Shown here: in pieces, positions 37,241 through 46,036 of the stretch
How the letters are laid out: the number at the start of each line of letters is the position of its first letter
How positions within the stretch are numbered: the first letter of the stretch is position 1
Assembly: GCA_030832085.1 (NCBI GenBank)
Contig: JAURJU010000007.1
Location: 1 to 64,000, forward strand
Source of the DNA: Chitinophagales bacterium
GTDB taxonomy: Bacteria > Bacteroidota > Bacteroidia > Chitinophagales > Chitinophagaceae
Length of the DNA stretch: 64,000 nt
Reading direction: 5' to 3'
Notes under the pieces: model-generated
Database searches by the model: none
What the model was told of the DNA's origin: nothing
What the model saw: only the letters and a program-made list of their open reading frames with translations
Translations under genes and position numbers: made by a program

Positions 37241-37243
37241 TGC

Positions 37244-37251
37244 CAAATGTA
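37244..37251 (-). promoter_or_regulatory. -7-type box adjoining the coaE start
   Basis: TACATTTG on the minus strand, an exact TAnnTTTG match, ends three bases before the coaE ATG and starts just after the yajC terminator T-run. If used it would give a leaderless coaE mRNA. Confidence 0.35.
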
Positions 37252-37254
37252 AAT

Positions 37255-37285
37255 AAAAAAGCCCGGAAGCGTTTCCGGGCTTTTT
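37255..37285 (-). terminator. Terminator between yajC and coaE
   Basis: GCCCGGAA (37261-37268) and TTCCGGGC (37273-37280) form a perfect 8-bp stem with a GCGT loop, flanked by A-run and T-run so it can work on either strand. For the minus-strand yajC transcript the T-tract lies at 37260-37255. It separates yajC from coaE. Confidence 0.8.
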
Positions 37286-37299
37286 CGTAAAAACAAAAT

Positions 37300-37623
37300 C
37301 TATTTGGCGGCAGCTGACTTCTTCAATTGATCGCTCCACTCCATGCTGATCGCTGATTTTTCAATTTTCATGAAAGAACCGGGGCTGACTTCAATTTGAA
37401 TGGTATTGTCATCATTCAATTTGTTTACAATCCCATGTATACCTGCGATGGTGACGATTTTATCGCCTTTTTGAATCTCTTCCTGGAATTTTTTGGCTTT
37501 TTTAGCCTTTTGTGCCTGTGGTCGAAGCATGAAAAAGTACATTACAACAACCATACCTCCAAGTAGCACAAGTTGCATGTAGCCTGCATTGGGAGCAGCT
37601 TCTAAAAAGATTGAATTCATCAT
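37300..37623 (-). CDS. yajC: Preprotein translocase subunit YajC
   Basis: Small accessory protein of the SecDF-YajC complex. One membrane helix (about 18-37, VLLGGMVVVMYFFMLRPQ) is followed by a cytosolic part with KKFQEEIQKGDKIVTIAGIHGIV, typical of the family. Length is 107 aa. It follows the DUF1573 gene by 22 bases and is followed by a terminator. Confidence 0.93.
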   Translation of the reverse strand: MMNSIFLEAAPNAGYMQLVLLGGMVVVMYFFMLRPQAQKAKKAKKFQEEIQKGDKIVTIAGIHGIVNKLNDDNTIQIEVSPGSFMKIEKSAISMEWSDQLKKSAAAK

Positions 37624-37645
37624 ATTTGTTTTGTTTATTGTTTGA

Positions 37646-38098
37646 TCATTTTGATGGAACTACCTCAACATCAAAAACCAAATCATGTTTGGTTTGGCTG
37701 GTATTGGTATATACGGACAATACCTTGTGGTTCATCCCTTCGCGGTTTTTGCTGTCAAATGTGGCCTTGATGATTCCTGACTTTCCCGGTGCAATGGGTG
37801 CATCAGGTTTTTCAGGTACTGTACAACCGCAGGATGCAGAAACTTCCTTAATAACCAGCATTTCAGTGCCGGTATTGGTAAAATGAAAGTTGATGTTCAG
37901 TATCTCACCGTTTTTAATTTTTCCCATGTTTTGAACCGAGTCTGCAAACAATACAGTAGTGATGGGAGTACCTGGTTCAAAACTCACGGCTTGTTGGACT
38001 ACTGCATTTCTTGTTGGCTGCTGGGTCTTTTTATTGGCGACAATGACTGCCGCTGCTGCAAGAATGAAAAGGGAGAAAATGATAGCAGGGGATTTCAT
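37646..38098 (-). CDS. DUF1573 domain protein, membrane-anchored
   Basis: An N-terminal hydrophobic segment (about 4-20, IIFSLFILAAAAVIV) anchors a domain of the ASPM-SPD-2-Hydin-like DUF1573 fold, with IKEVSASCGCTVPEKPDAPIAPGKSG and ATFDSKNREGMNHKVLSVYTN, the family's usual signature. Function is not established. The chosen ATG at 38098 gives 150 aa and starts MKSPAIIFSLF. It is 31 bases after nusB and 22 bases before yajC, likely in one transcript. Confidence 0.85.
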   Translation of the reverse strand: MKSPAIIFSLFILAAAAVIVANKKTQQPTRNAVVQQAVSFEPGTPITTVLFADSVQNMGKIKNGEILNINFHFTNTGTEMLVIKEVSASCGCTVPEKPDAPIAPGKSGIIKATFDSKNREGMNHKVLSVYTNTSQTKHDLVFDVEVVPSK

Positions 38099-38129
38099 TT
38101 TATCGTTTTGAAGCATCAAAAATAGGGAT

Positions 38130-39059
38130 TTAGCCTTGTTTTTTGAAGTCAACTTTCTTCAGTCGTCCTTCTGACAACAGATCTTTGTGTATTCCATCAA
38201 GAATACCATTTACAAACTGACCACTTTGTGGCGTACTGTAGCTTTTAGCAATATCAATGTATTCGTTGATGGTTACTTTTGCAGGTATTGTCTCAAAAAA
38301 GAGCAATTCACAGACTCCCATGCGAATCATGATCATGTCCAAAACCGCTATTCTTTCAACATCCCAATTTTTTAGTTTGGGTTTGATCAGCTCCATGTTA
38401 AGTGCTTTCTTTTCGATTGCAGTCTTGAGCAGGCTGATTGCATAGTTGGTTTTTTCGGGTCCAACAATTTCACTGAATTCGTATGAACCTGGCTTGCTCA
38501 GGTAATTCAATACCATTTGATATATCATTTCTGCATCATCATCCCACTGGACAAAATGGTCCTCAAAAAATTCCGTCACATCTTCATCTGCCATGATCAG
38601 GTCAGTGAAAATAAAGCTGAGCAAATCCTTTTCAGTCTTCTTGTCGCGGCTCTCCAAACCAATATATGTTTGGTAAACCTCGGTCTCTGTAAGTTTGTGG
38701 TAAATCTTGCGAACAATCTCGTCATTCATCAAGTGGTCAAGCTTCCTGTCTTTTATGGCGGGTTGAAATCCCTTTGATTCCAGAATTTTCCATAAAACGG
38801 TATTTCCTGCGAGCTTGATGTTTACATTCAAATCTGCTTCGGATGGGAGATGCTTGGAAGCGCGGTGCAGGGAATCCTTTTCAGCATACCTGGCCACTTC
38901 CGTGACCAGGAATATGGCGAAAGTGAAGAGATCGGCTGTCTCATTCAAGTATTTTTTCAGCAAAGCAACTGCTTTTTCCTCCGTAATCAAGTCAAGATCC
39001 GATTCTGTGGAATAAAGACACTGCATCACTTTTACCCTGATATTTCTGCGACTGATCAT
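38130..39059 (-). CDS. nusB: Transcription antitermination protein NusB, extended
   Basis: RNA-binding factor of the rRNA antitermination complex, with S10/NusE. The start MISRRNIRVKVMQCLYSTE and the end (DVERIAVLDMIMIRMGVCELL, then KVTINEYIDIAKSYSTPQSGQFVNGILDGI) match the two ends of the NusB fold. At 309 aa it is about twice the E. coli length: roughly 150 residues are inserted between the first helix and the C-terminal half. Such long NusB proteins are found in Bacteroidota. The role of the insert is unknown. It probably leads the unit with DUF1573 and yajC. Confidence 0.9.
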   Translation of the reverse strand: MISRRNIRVKVMQCLYSTESDLDLITEEKAVALLKKYLNETADLFTFAIFLVTEVARYAEKDSLHRASKHLPSEADLNVNIKLAGNTVLWKILESKGFQPAIKDRKLDHLMNDEIVRKIYHKLTETEVYQTYIGLESRDKKTEKDLLSFIFTDLIMADEDVTEFFEDHFVQWDDDAEMIYQMVLNYLSKPGSYEFSEIVGPEKTNYAISLLKTAIEKKALNMELIKPKLKNWDVERIAVLDMIMIRMGVCELLFFETIPAKVTINEYIDIAKSYSTPQSGQFVNGILDGIHKDLLSEGRLKKVDFKKQG

Positions 39060-39081
39060 TTTAAAGAGCTGTTTGGGGTTG

Positions 39082-39089
39082 CAAATATA
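39082..39089 (-). promoter_or_regulatory. -7-type box upstream of nusB
   Basis: TATATTTG on the minus strand, an exact TAnnTTTG match, ends 22 bases before the nusB ATG. No clear -33 element was seen. Confidence 0.4.
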
Positions 39090-39228
39090 GCTTTTTAAGC
39101 CTTATTGCTCATATTTTCTCTCTGGGATGAAAATTTGACATATCGAATGCCTATTTTCGCTGCCATTCAATGAATTTTTGGCTTAAATAGGGGCCTGGGC
39201 TGACATTTTTACAACCAACCCTGCTTGG

Positions 39229-39241
39229 TACGAAATTCGTA
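39229..39241. repeat. 13-base palindrome upstream of groES
   Basis: TACGAA-A-TTCGTA is a perfect inverted repeat with a one-base centre, 72 bases before the groES ATG. Its position suits an operator, but no CIRCE element (TTAGCACTC-N9-GAGTGCTAA) is present and no regulator is known for it. Confidence 0.3.
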
Positions 39242-39312
39242 GTTACATCACACTTGGAAGGCATTGAACTGCCAACCACAATTTTATTCATTCAAATTTA
39301 AAACCAAAAGCT

Positions 39313-39594
39313 ATGGCTAAGAAGTTAAGCATTACCCCATTGCATGACCGGGTAATCGTGAAACCTGCTCCTGCTGAAGAGAAGACTGCAGGTGGCATCA
39401 TCATTCCTGACACGGCGAAGGAAAAACCCCAAAGGGGCTCAGTTGTTGCTGCTGGTCCAGGTAAAAAGGACGAGCCGATGACTGTGAAAACAGGAGACAC
39501 TGTTCTTTACGGAAAGTATTCCGGAACAGAAATCACCATCGAAGGACATGATTACCTGATCATGAGGGAATCAGATATCCTTGCAATTGTTTAA
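39313..39594 (+). CDS. groES: Co-chaperonin GroES (Hsp10)
   Basis: The 93-aa lid protein of the GroEL chamber. Typical segments are [32 protein letters not shown] (with the mobile GroEL-binding loop) and the C-terminal [13 protein letters not shown]. It precedes groEL by 27 bases. The 253 bases upstream contain a 13-base palindrome but no CIRCE element, so heat control must differ from the HrcA model or act from elsewhere. Confidence 0.97.
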   Translation: MAKKLSITPLHDRVIVKPAPAEEKTAGGIIIPDTAKEKPQRGSVVAAGPGKKDEPMTVKTGDTVLYGKYSGTEITIEGHDYLIMRESDILAIV

Positions 39595-39603
39595 TTCCGA
39601 TAA

Positions 39604-41262
<1,659 letters not shown>

Positions 41263-41280
41263 TATCCAGCATTCTTGGAA

Positions 41281-41316
41281 ATAGAAAAAGTCCCGCGCTA
41301 GCGGGACTTTTTCTAT
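41281..41316 (+). terminator. Long bidirectional terminator after groEL
   Basis: A 16-base perfect stem (41281-41296 with 41301-41316) encloses a GCTA loop; the core is GTCCCGC/GCGGGAC. A-runs and T-runs flank the stem, so it can serve both groEL and the convergent yhhN gene. The core sequence equals that of the terminator at 1-25. Confidence 0.88.
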
Positions 41317-41328
41317 TGGCTGATGCCA

Positions 41329-42009
41329 CTACTGTTGATGAGGTGTGTTTCGGTAACGGATTGATCCGACAACAATAAAAAATTGTGCCAGAATATAGGT
41401 AGCCATGATATAAATTCCAGCCAGGTCAAAGTGTTTTTTGAATTTGTTCAACGCCAGTATGGAGTCTGATGCAACGAAAAGTGCAGCACCAATCATCAAA
41501 AGGATGGAAGTGCTGTTGTCCAATTTTTGGTATTGCCAAAAGGCGGCAGACAACATTGTACTGATGGTGATTCCATACAACAAGACAGGAATTTTCAAAT
41601 CTCCCAAATGTGGCCAGAGCAAGTGCATGAGTTCAATGAGATAGGCAATTACAGCAATCAGCATCACAGGTCTTAGCTTGAAAAAGGAAGTATTTGTCGA
41701 TTGTGTTGAAATAAAAAAGAAAATATAAAATACATGGGCCGTGAGAAAAGCAATCAGTCCGGGGATAAAATATCCATCAAACTGAAGTAAAATATCCCCC
41801 AGCCAAGAGAAAAAAAGCCCCATCAAAATGGCATCTTTGTAGAATGGTTTTTTGGCTGAAACGGAGGACAGGTAGATTGCGGCCAGCGTTGGAATGATCA
41901 ATGGTTTGAAAATCAGTCGCAGCGATTCGTTTTTTGTGGAGATGAGAAAAATTTCAAGAGTGCCAATAAGGGCGAAAAGAAAAAAAAGTTGTTTGGGTTT
42001 GGGTTTCAT
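41329..42009 (-). CDS. YhhN family membrane protein (lysoplasmalogenase-like)
   Basis: Seven or eight hydrophobic segments cover most of the 226 residues. The family members include TMEM86B-type lysoplasmalogenases that cut vinyl-ether lysolipids. DSIL (near VASDSILALNKF) and SWLGDILL are conserved acidic sites in the family. The ATG at 42009 is preferred; the open frame starts 12 codons earlier at a GTG. A lipid-hydrolysing role is inferred from the family only. Confidence 0.75.
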   Translation of the reverse strand: MKPKPKQLFFLFALIGTLEIFLISTKNESLRLIFKPLIIPTLAAIYLSSVSAKKPFYKDAILMGLFFSWLGDILLQFDGYFIPGLIAFLTAHVFYIFFFISTQSTNTSFFKLRPVMLIAVIAYLIELMHLLWPHLGDLKIPVLLYGITISTMLSAAFWQYQKLDNSTSILLMIGAALFVASDSILALNKFKKHFDLAGIYIMATYILAQFFIVVGSIRYRNTPHQQ

Positions 42010-42085
42010 GAATGGTTTTATTCGTGATAAAAACCGGTCTCGCACTGTTTCATCAGCTCAGATTATTGTAATTTAGATAATATTT

Positions 42086-42406
42086 ATGTCATATTCAGCC
42101 GACGAAATCAAATTTATGGAGTATTGGGAGCAAAACCGGGAAAAGCAAAAAAAGCTTTTAACCCAGTTGATGCTGGGGTTGCCACTTGGAATCTTGTTTG
42201 CCATGCCAATCATCGTCAATTTTCTGTTGGGGAGGTTTTGGTACAAAAGAGCGGATGCAGTTGGGTTGAGCCAGTTTAATCCAATGGTGCTCATTGTCGC
42301 TTTCTTGATGATCGCAGTCTTTACGGCGCTGTTGAACCGAAGGTTCAGGTGGGAAAAACTGGAACAGCAATACCTGGAACTTAAGGCGAAAGCGCGCAAA
42401 GGATAA
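42086..42406 (+). CDS. Small two-helix membrane protein
   Basis: Not recognised. The 106-aa protein has a charged, mainly acidic N-terminal segment (EIKFMEYWEQNREKQKK), two hydrophobic helices (about 29-48 and 66-85) separated by a short loop, and a basic C-terminal helix (RRFRWEKLEQQYLELKAKARKG). It lies between yhhN and the FKBP gene and may be co-transcribed with the latter. Confidence 0.6.
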   Translation: MSYSADEIKFMEYWEQNREKQKKLLTQLMLGLPLGILFAMPIIVNFLLGRFWYKRADAVGLSQFNPMVLIVAFLMIAVFTALLNRRFRWEKLEQQYLELKAKARKG

Positions 42407-42447
42407 TTGTTTATTTTTACGATATTTGCACTTCAATTCACACCTAC

Positions 42448-42912
42448 ATGAGAAATATTGGATTTATCTTGGCAGCAGGAATGGTAATGTTTTTTTCAAG
42501 TTGTAAAAAACAAGAAAAGTTGGAATTGATAGGGGATTATCTGACAAGAACAGGATTGAAAAGCACGGTTCAAGAGGACTCTCGTGGGTTTTATTATAAA
42601 ATCGTCAGTCCTGGAGCGGGTACTGCACCTGCACTGACATCAAAAGTAACTTTGTTCTACAAAGGGTATCTTACCAATGGCAATGTATTCGACCAAACCG
42701 GTACAGCATCAAATTATGAGTCTGGAAACCCTGTTACTTTTACGTTGAACCAATTGATTTCCGGTTGGCAAGTTGGATTGCCTTTGATCAAGCCCGGCGG
42801 AAAAATCATCCTTTATTTACCTGCTTCATTGGGATATGGCCCTTATGGACAGGGTTCAATTCCTGGCAACGCAGCATTGATTTTTGAGATTACCCTTGTA
42901 TCTGTTGGCTAA
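42448..42912 (+). CDS. FKBP-type peptidyl-prolyl isomerase lipoprotein
   Basis: A 154-aa protein with a lipoprotein signal: hydrophobic MRNIGFILAAGMVMFF followed by SSC, with Cys19 as the lipidated residue. The mature part is an FKBP fold: SKVTLFYKGYLTNGNVFDQT, then GWQVGLPLIKPGGKIILYLPASLGYGPYG and NAALIFEITLVSV at the end. It catalyses cis-trans proline isomerisation in the periplasm. It abuts the convergent DUF2147 gene with no gap. Confidence 0.92.
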   Translation: MRNIGFILAAGMVMFFSSCKKQEKLELIGDYLTRTGLKSTVQEDSRGFYYKIVSPGAGTAPALTSKVTLFYKGYLTNGNVFDQTGTASNYESGNPVTFTLNQLISGWQVGLPLIKPGGKIILYLPASLGYGPYGQGSIPGNAALIFEITLVSVG

Positions 42913-43359
42913 TCAGGGTTTACTTCTTGTCCAGGCATCGTTCCTTCCGATCAGGGTAATTCCAACAAATCCTCGCACGTTCAGGTTGTTCTTGTCTTTC
43001 ATGGTGATGACACACTTGTATTCCTTGCCGTTTTTTGGATCATAAATATGTCCTTCATCCCAGGTATTGTCTCCAGCATACACAAATCCCCAAAGATTGA
43101 TCAATCCCATCAGTGGCCTGTTGTGTTGGGTCTTGTCTGGATGGTTGACATCTGTCTTGGGTTTTCCTGTTGCAGGATTCACAGGCTCAACGAGCCATAC
43201 TATTTTACCTTGGTAGGTGGATCCTTTTTTGAAAATTTCCACTTTGGCATTGCCAGAACCGGTAAGCCAAACTCCCAATATATCATCATTCGTTTTTTTG
43301 TCCTGGGCCGATAATGCGGATACACATATTGTTAAAAGCAAAATTGAAAAGCATCTCAT
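42913..43359 (-). CDS. DUF2147 domain secreted protein
   Basis: A 148-aa protein with a cleavable signal peptide (about residues 1-18, ending LSAQ) followed by the DUF2147 pattern: DDILGVWLTGSGNAKVEIFKKG, GKIVWLVEPVNP, and GHIYDPKNGKEYKCVITMKD. The fold is a small beta-barrel of unknown function, often near membrane transport or stress genes. No partner is obvious here. Confidence 0.82.
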   Translation of the reverse strand: MRCFSILLLTICVSALSAQDKKTNDDILGVWLTGSGNAKVEIFKKGSTYQGKIVWLVEPVNPATGKPKTDVNHPDKTQHNRPLMGLINLWGFVYAGDNTWDEGHIYDPKNGKEYKCVITMKDKNNLNVRGFVGITLIGRNDAWTRSKP

Positions 43360-43407
43360 TTTGTTCTAATTTGGTTTCATTGAAATTAAGCATTTATTCC
43401 ATCTTAC

Positions 43408-44832
43408 ATGCACCAGTCGATATCAGTTTTCGATATGTTTAAAATCGGTGTGGGGCCTTCCAGTTCACACACCCTTGGACCCTGGAAGGCTGCCATACAG
43501 TTTTGTTCATTTCTTGCATCAAAAGCACCTATTGAGCAAGTGATTTCTGTTCGAGTCATCCTTTATGGGTCTTTGGCAAAAACCGGAAAAGGGCATGGAA
43601 CGGATGTGGCAGTTCAACTGGGATTGTCAGGTGAAAACCCTGAAACATTTGATGTGGTTAACATCAGGGACCGTATTCAAGACATCCAAAAAATGAAACG
43701 GCTGGTCTTGGCTGGTCAACATGAAATTGTTTTTGATCCCAAGGAGGACATTGAATTCTTCATTACAGAATCCTTGCCATACCATCCCAATGGAATGGGT
43801 TTTTTGGCCGAGATGAACAATGGTAACCATATTTCCCAAACCTATTATTCTGTGGGCGGAGGATTTGTTGAACAGGAAAACCATAAACCAGCAGATACCT
43901 TTCAAATCCAACTTCCTTTCCCTATCAATACGGCAAAGGACCTTTTGCACTGGTGCATGAAAACCGGCATGTCTGTGAGTGAAATTGTTCTGGAAAATGA
44001 AGCCAGCTGGCGTCCTGAGGTGGCAACCCGGGAAGGGGTCATCAGGATTTGGAATACCATGAACCAGTCTATTTTTCAAGGCTGCCACCACGATGGAATT
44101 CTTCCAGGTGGCTTGAATGTGCGGCGCAGGGCGAAAGATCTTAACCAGCGGATGATGGGCAATGCTTTATATACAGGTCGTCATGAATGGTTGGCTGCCA
44201 TCGCCAAAGGCGGTAGGGACTTTCGGTATACCATTGATTGGGTAAGTTGTTTTGCGCTGGCAGTGAATGAGGAAAATGCTTCTTTTGGTCGGGTGGTGAC
44301 TGCGCCGACGAATGGTGCTGCAGGGGTTATTCCTGCTGTATTGCAGTACCTGATTACTTTTTGTGAGAACAATGCAGAAGAGAAGGTAGTTCAGTTTCTG
44401 CTCACTGCATCGGAGATTGGCTCAATTTTCAAGAAAGGGGCAACCATTTCCGCGGCAATGGGTGGGTGTCAGGCTGAAATAGGGGTCTCCAGTGCCATGG
44501 CTGCGGCTGCATTGTGTGAGTGCCTTGGTGGCACACAGCGCCAGGTGCTGATGGCTGCAGAGATTGCCATGGAACACCATCTCGGACTTACCTGTGACCC
44601 TATAGGAGGACTGGTGCAAATTCCTTGTATAGAAAGAAATTCAATGGGCGCAATAAAAGCCATCACTGCAGCGCAGCTGGCATTGCAAAGTGCACCCGAT
44701 TTTGCAAAAGTATCATTGGATGCAGTGATCAGCACCATGTGGGAAACCGCAAGAGACATGAGTGCCAAATACAAGGAGACTTCCGATGGGGGATTGGCCC
44801 AGCAAATTCCACTCAGCCTGAGTGAGTGCTAG
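43408..44832 (+). CDS. sdaA: L-serine dehydratase, single-chain [4Fe-4S] type
   Basis: Splits L-serine to pyruvate and ammonia with an iron-sulfur cluster. The 474-aa protein joins the beta and alpha domains: GPSSSHT at residues 16-22 starts the beta domain and the alpha domain holds the cluster cysteines Cys354, Cys396 and Cys407, with the C-x41-C-x10-C spacing of the family. The last residue is a cysteine (SLSEC), as in the tail-in-mouth serine dehydratases where a C-terminal Cys inserts into the active site. The gene converges on mqnE. Confidence 0.92.
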   Translation: MHQSISVFDMFKIGVGPSSSHTLGPWKAAIQFCSFLASKAPIEQVISVRVILYGSLAKTGKGHGTDVAVQLGLSGENPETFDVVNIRDRIQDIQKMKRLVLAGQHEIVFDPKEDIEFFITESLPYHPNGMGFLAEMNNGNHISQTYYSVGGGFVEQENHKPADTFQIQLPFPINTAKDLLHWCMKTGMSVSEIVLENEASWRPEVATREGVIRIWNTMNQSIFQGCHHDGILPGGLNVRRRAKDLNQRMMGNALYTGRHEWLAAIAKGGRDFRYTIDWVSCFALAVNEENASFGRVVTAPTNGAAGVIPAVLQYLITFCENNAEEKVVQFLLTASEIGSIFKKGATISAAMGGCQAEIGVSSAMAAAALCECLGGTQRQVLMAAEIAMEHHLGLTCDPIGGLVQIPCIERNSMGAIKAITAAQLALQSAPDFAKVSLDAVISTMWETARDMSAKYKETSDGGLAQQIPLSLSEC

Positions 44833-44841
44833 GGTTGGGAT

Positions 44842-45969
44842 TCAATATTCATTGACTACATTGTACAATGTATCACGCTCTACCGGCTTTCTGCCCACTT
44901 GTTTGATCAACCCAACCAGTTCTTCTGTACTAAGACTTGGGTGCTGCTCTTCACTTCCCGCCATGGAATAGATCTTTGTAGAGTCATCAATGGTCCCATC
45001 CAGGTCGTTTACTCCAAATGAAAGGGTGAGTTGTGCCTGTTCCCTTCCCAGCATTGGCCAATACGCCTTGATGTGTGGAAAGTTGTCCATATAGATCCGA
45101 GCAATCGCATACAATTTCATGTCTTCGATGGCGCTCACTTCAGGAATATGACTCATTTCGTTGTCAACATTTCTGAATTTAAGGGGGATGAAAGTATTGA
45201 ATCCTTTGGTCTCGTCTTGTAAGTTTCGCAATTTCTCCATGTGATCAATCCTGTGTTTGTATTCTTCCACATGACCATATAACATGGTTGCATTGGTATG
45301 CATGCCCAAACGATGGGCTGTTGCATGGATATCAAGCCATCCTTCAGCGTCAACCTTGTCTGCACAAATTTGCTCCCTCACAGCAGCATCAAATATTTCT
45401 GCTCCTCCGCCTGGAAGTGAATCCAGTCCTGCCTGATGCAAGAGGTTCATTCCATCGACCCTGCTCAGCTTTGCCTTTCTGAACATATAATCCAACTCCA
45501 CAGCAGTAAACCCTTTGATGTGAAGGCTGGGCCTGTAAGCCCTGATTTTTTTAATCAGTTCTTCAAAGAAATAGATGTCCATTTTGGGATGAACACCCCC
45601 AACAATGTGTACCTCAGTGATGGGTTGCCCATCGTAGGACTTGACTTTTTCAAGCATCTCATCGATGCTGAGTTCCCAACCTTCCTCACGCTTTGAATAC
45701 AGTTTTGAATAGGAACAGAACTTACAGGAAAAAACACAGACATTGGTTGGCTCAATGTGAAAATTCCTGTTGAAGTAAGTATTGTGGCCATGCATCCTTT
45801 CGCGGATATGGTTGGCCATTGTCCCCAGCATTGCCAATGGCCCTTTTTCAAAAAGCAACAGGCCTTCTTCAGGGCTGATTCTTTCCCTGTTGTCAATTTT
45901 GGATGCAATTGTTTTGAAAACAGGATCAAGTCCTGGTAAGTCTTTCAAATTGCTGGTCTGTCCACTCAT
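44842..45969 (-). CDS. mqnE: Aminofutalosine synthase MqnE
   Basis: Radical SAM enzyme of the futalosine menaquinone pathway that joins the MqnA product with SAM-derived adenosine to make aminofutalosine. The cluster motif CVFSCKFC (C-x3-C-x2-C) lies about residues 78-85 from the chosen start, and HIVGGVHPK and LDSLPGGGAEIFD are typical. The ATG at 45969 is preferred to the upstream TTG. It pairs functionally with mqnA at 12464 but sits far away. Confidence 0.92.
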   Translation of the reverse strand: MSGQTSNLKDLPGLDPVFKTIASKIDNRERISPEEGLLLFEKGPLAMLGTMANHIRERMHGHNTYFNRNFHIEPTNVCVFSCKFCSYSKLYSKREEGWELSIDEMLEKVKSYDGQPITEVHIVGGVHPKMDIYFFEELIKKIRAYRPSLHIKGFTAVELDYMFRKAKLSRVDGMNLLHQAGLDSLPGGGAEIFDAAVREQICADKVDAEGWLDIHATAHRLGMHTNATMLYGHVEEYKHRIDHMEKLRNLQDETKGFNTFIPLKFRNVDNEMSHIPEVSAIEDMKLYAIARIYMDNFPHIKAYWPMLGREQAQLTLSFGVNDLDGTIDDSTKIYSMAGSEEQHPSLSTEELVGLIKQVGRKPVERDTLYNVVNEY

Positions 45970-46036
45970 TCTAATGAATTTTTGCAAAAATACATGCAGT
46001 TCTTGGTCTTACCTAAACCTGTTGAGCGATACGCCA

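Noticed and set aside
39061-39312. CIRCE or sigma-32-type heat-shock elements upstream of groES
   Set aside because: No TTAGCACTC-N9-GAGTGCTAA or clear -35/-10 match was found by eye.
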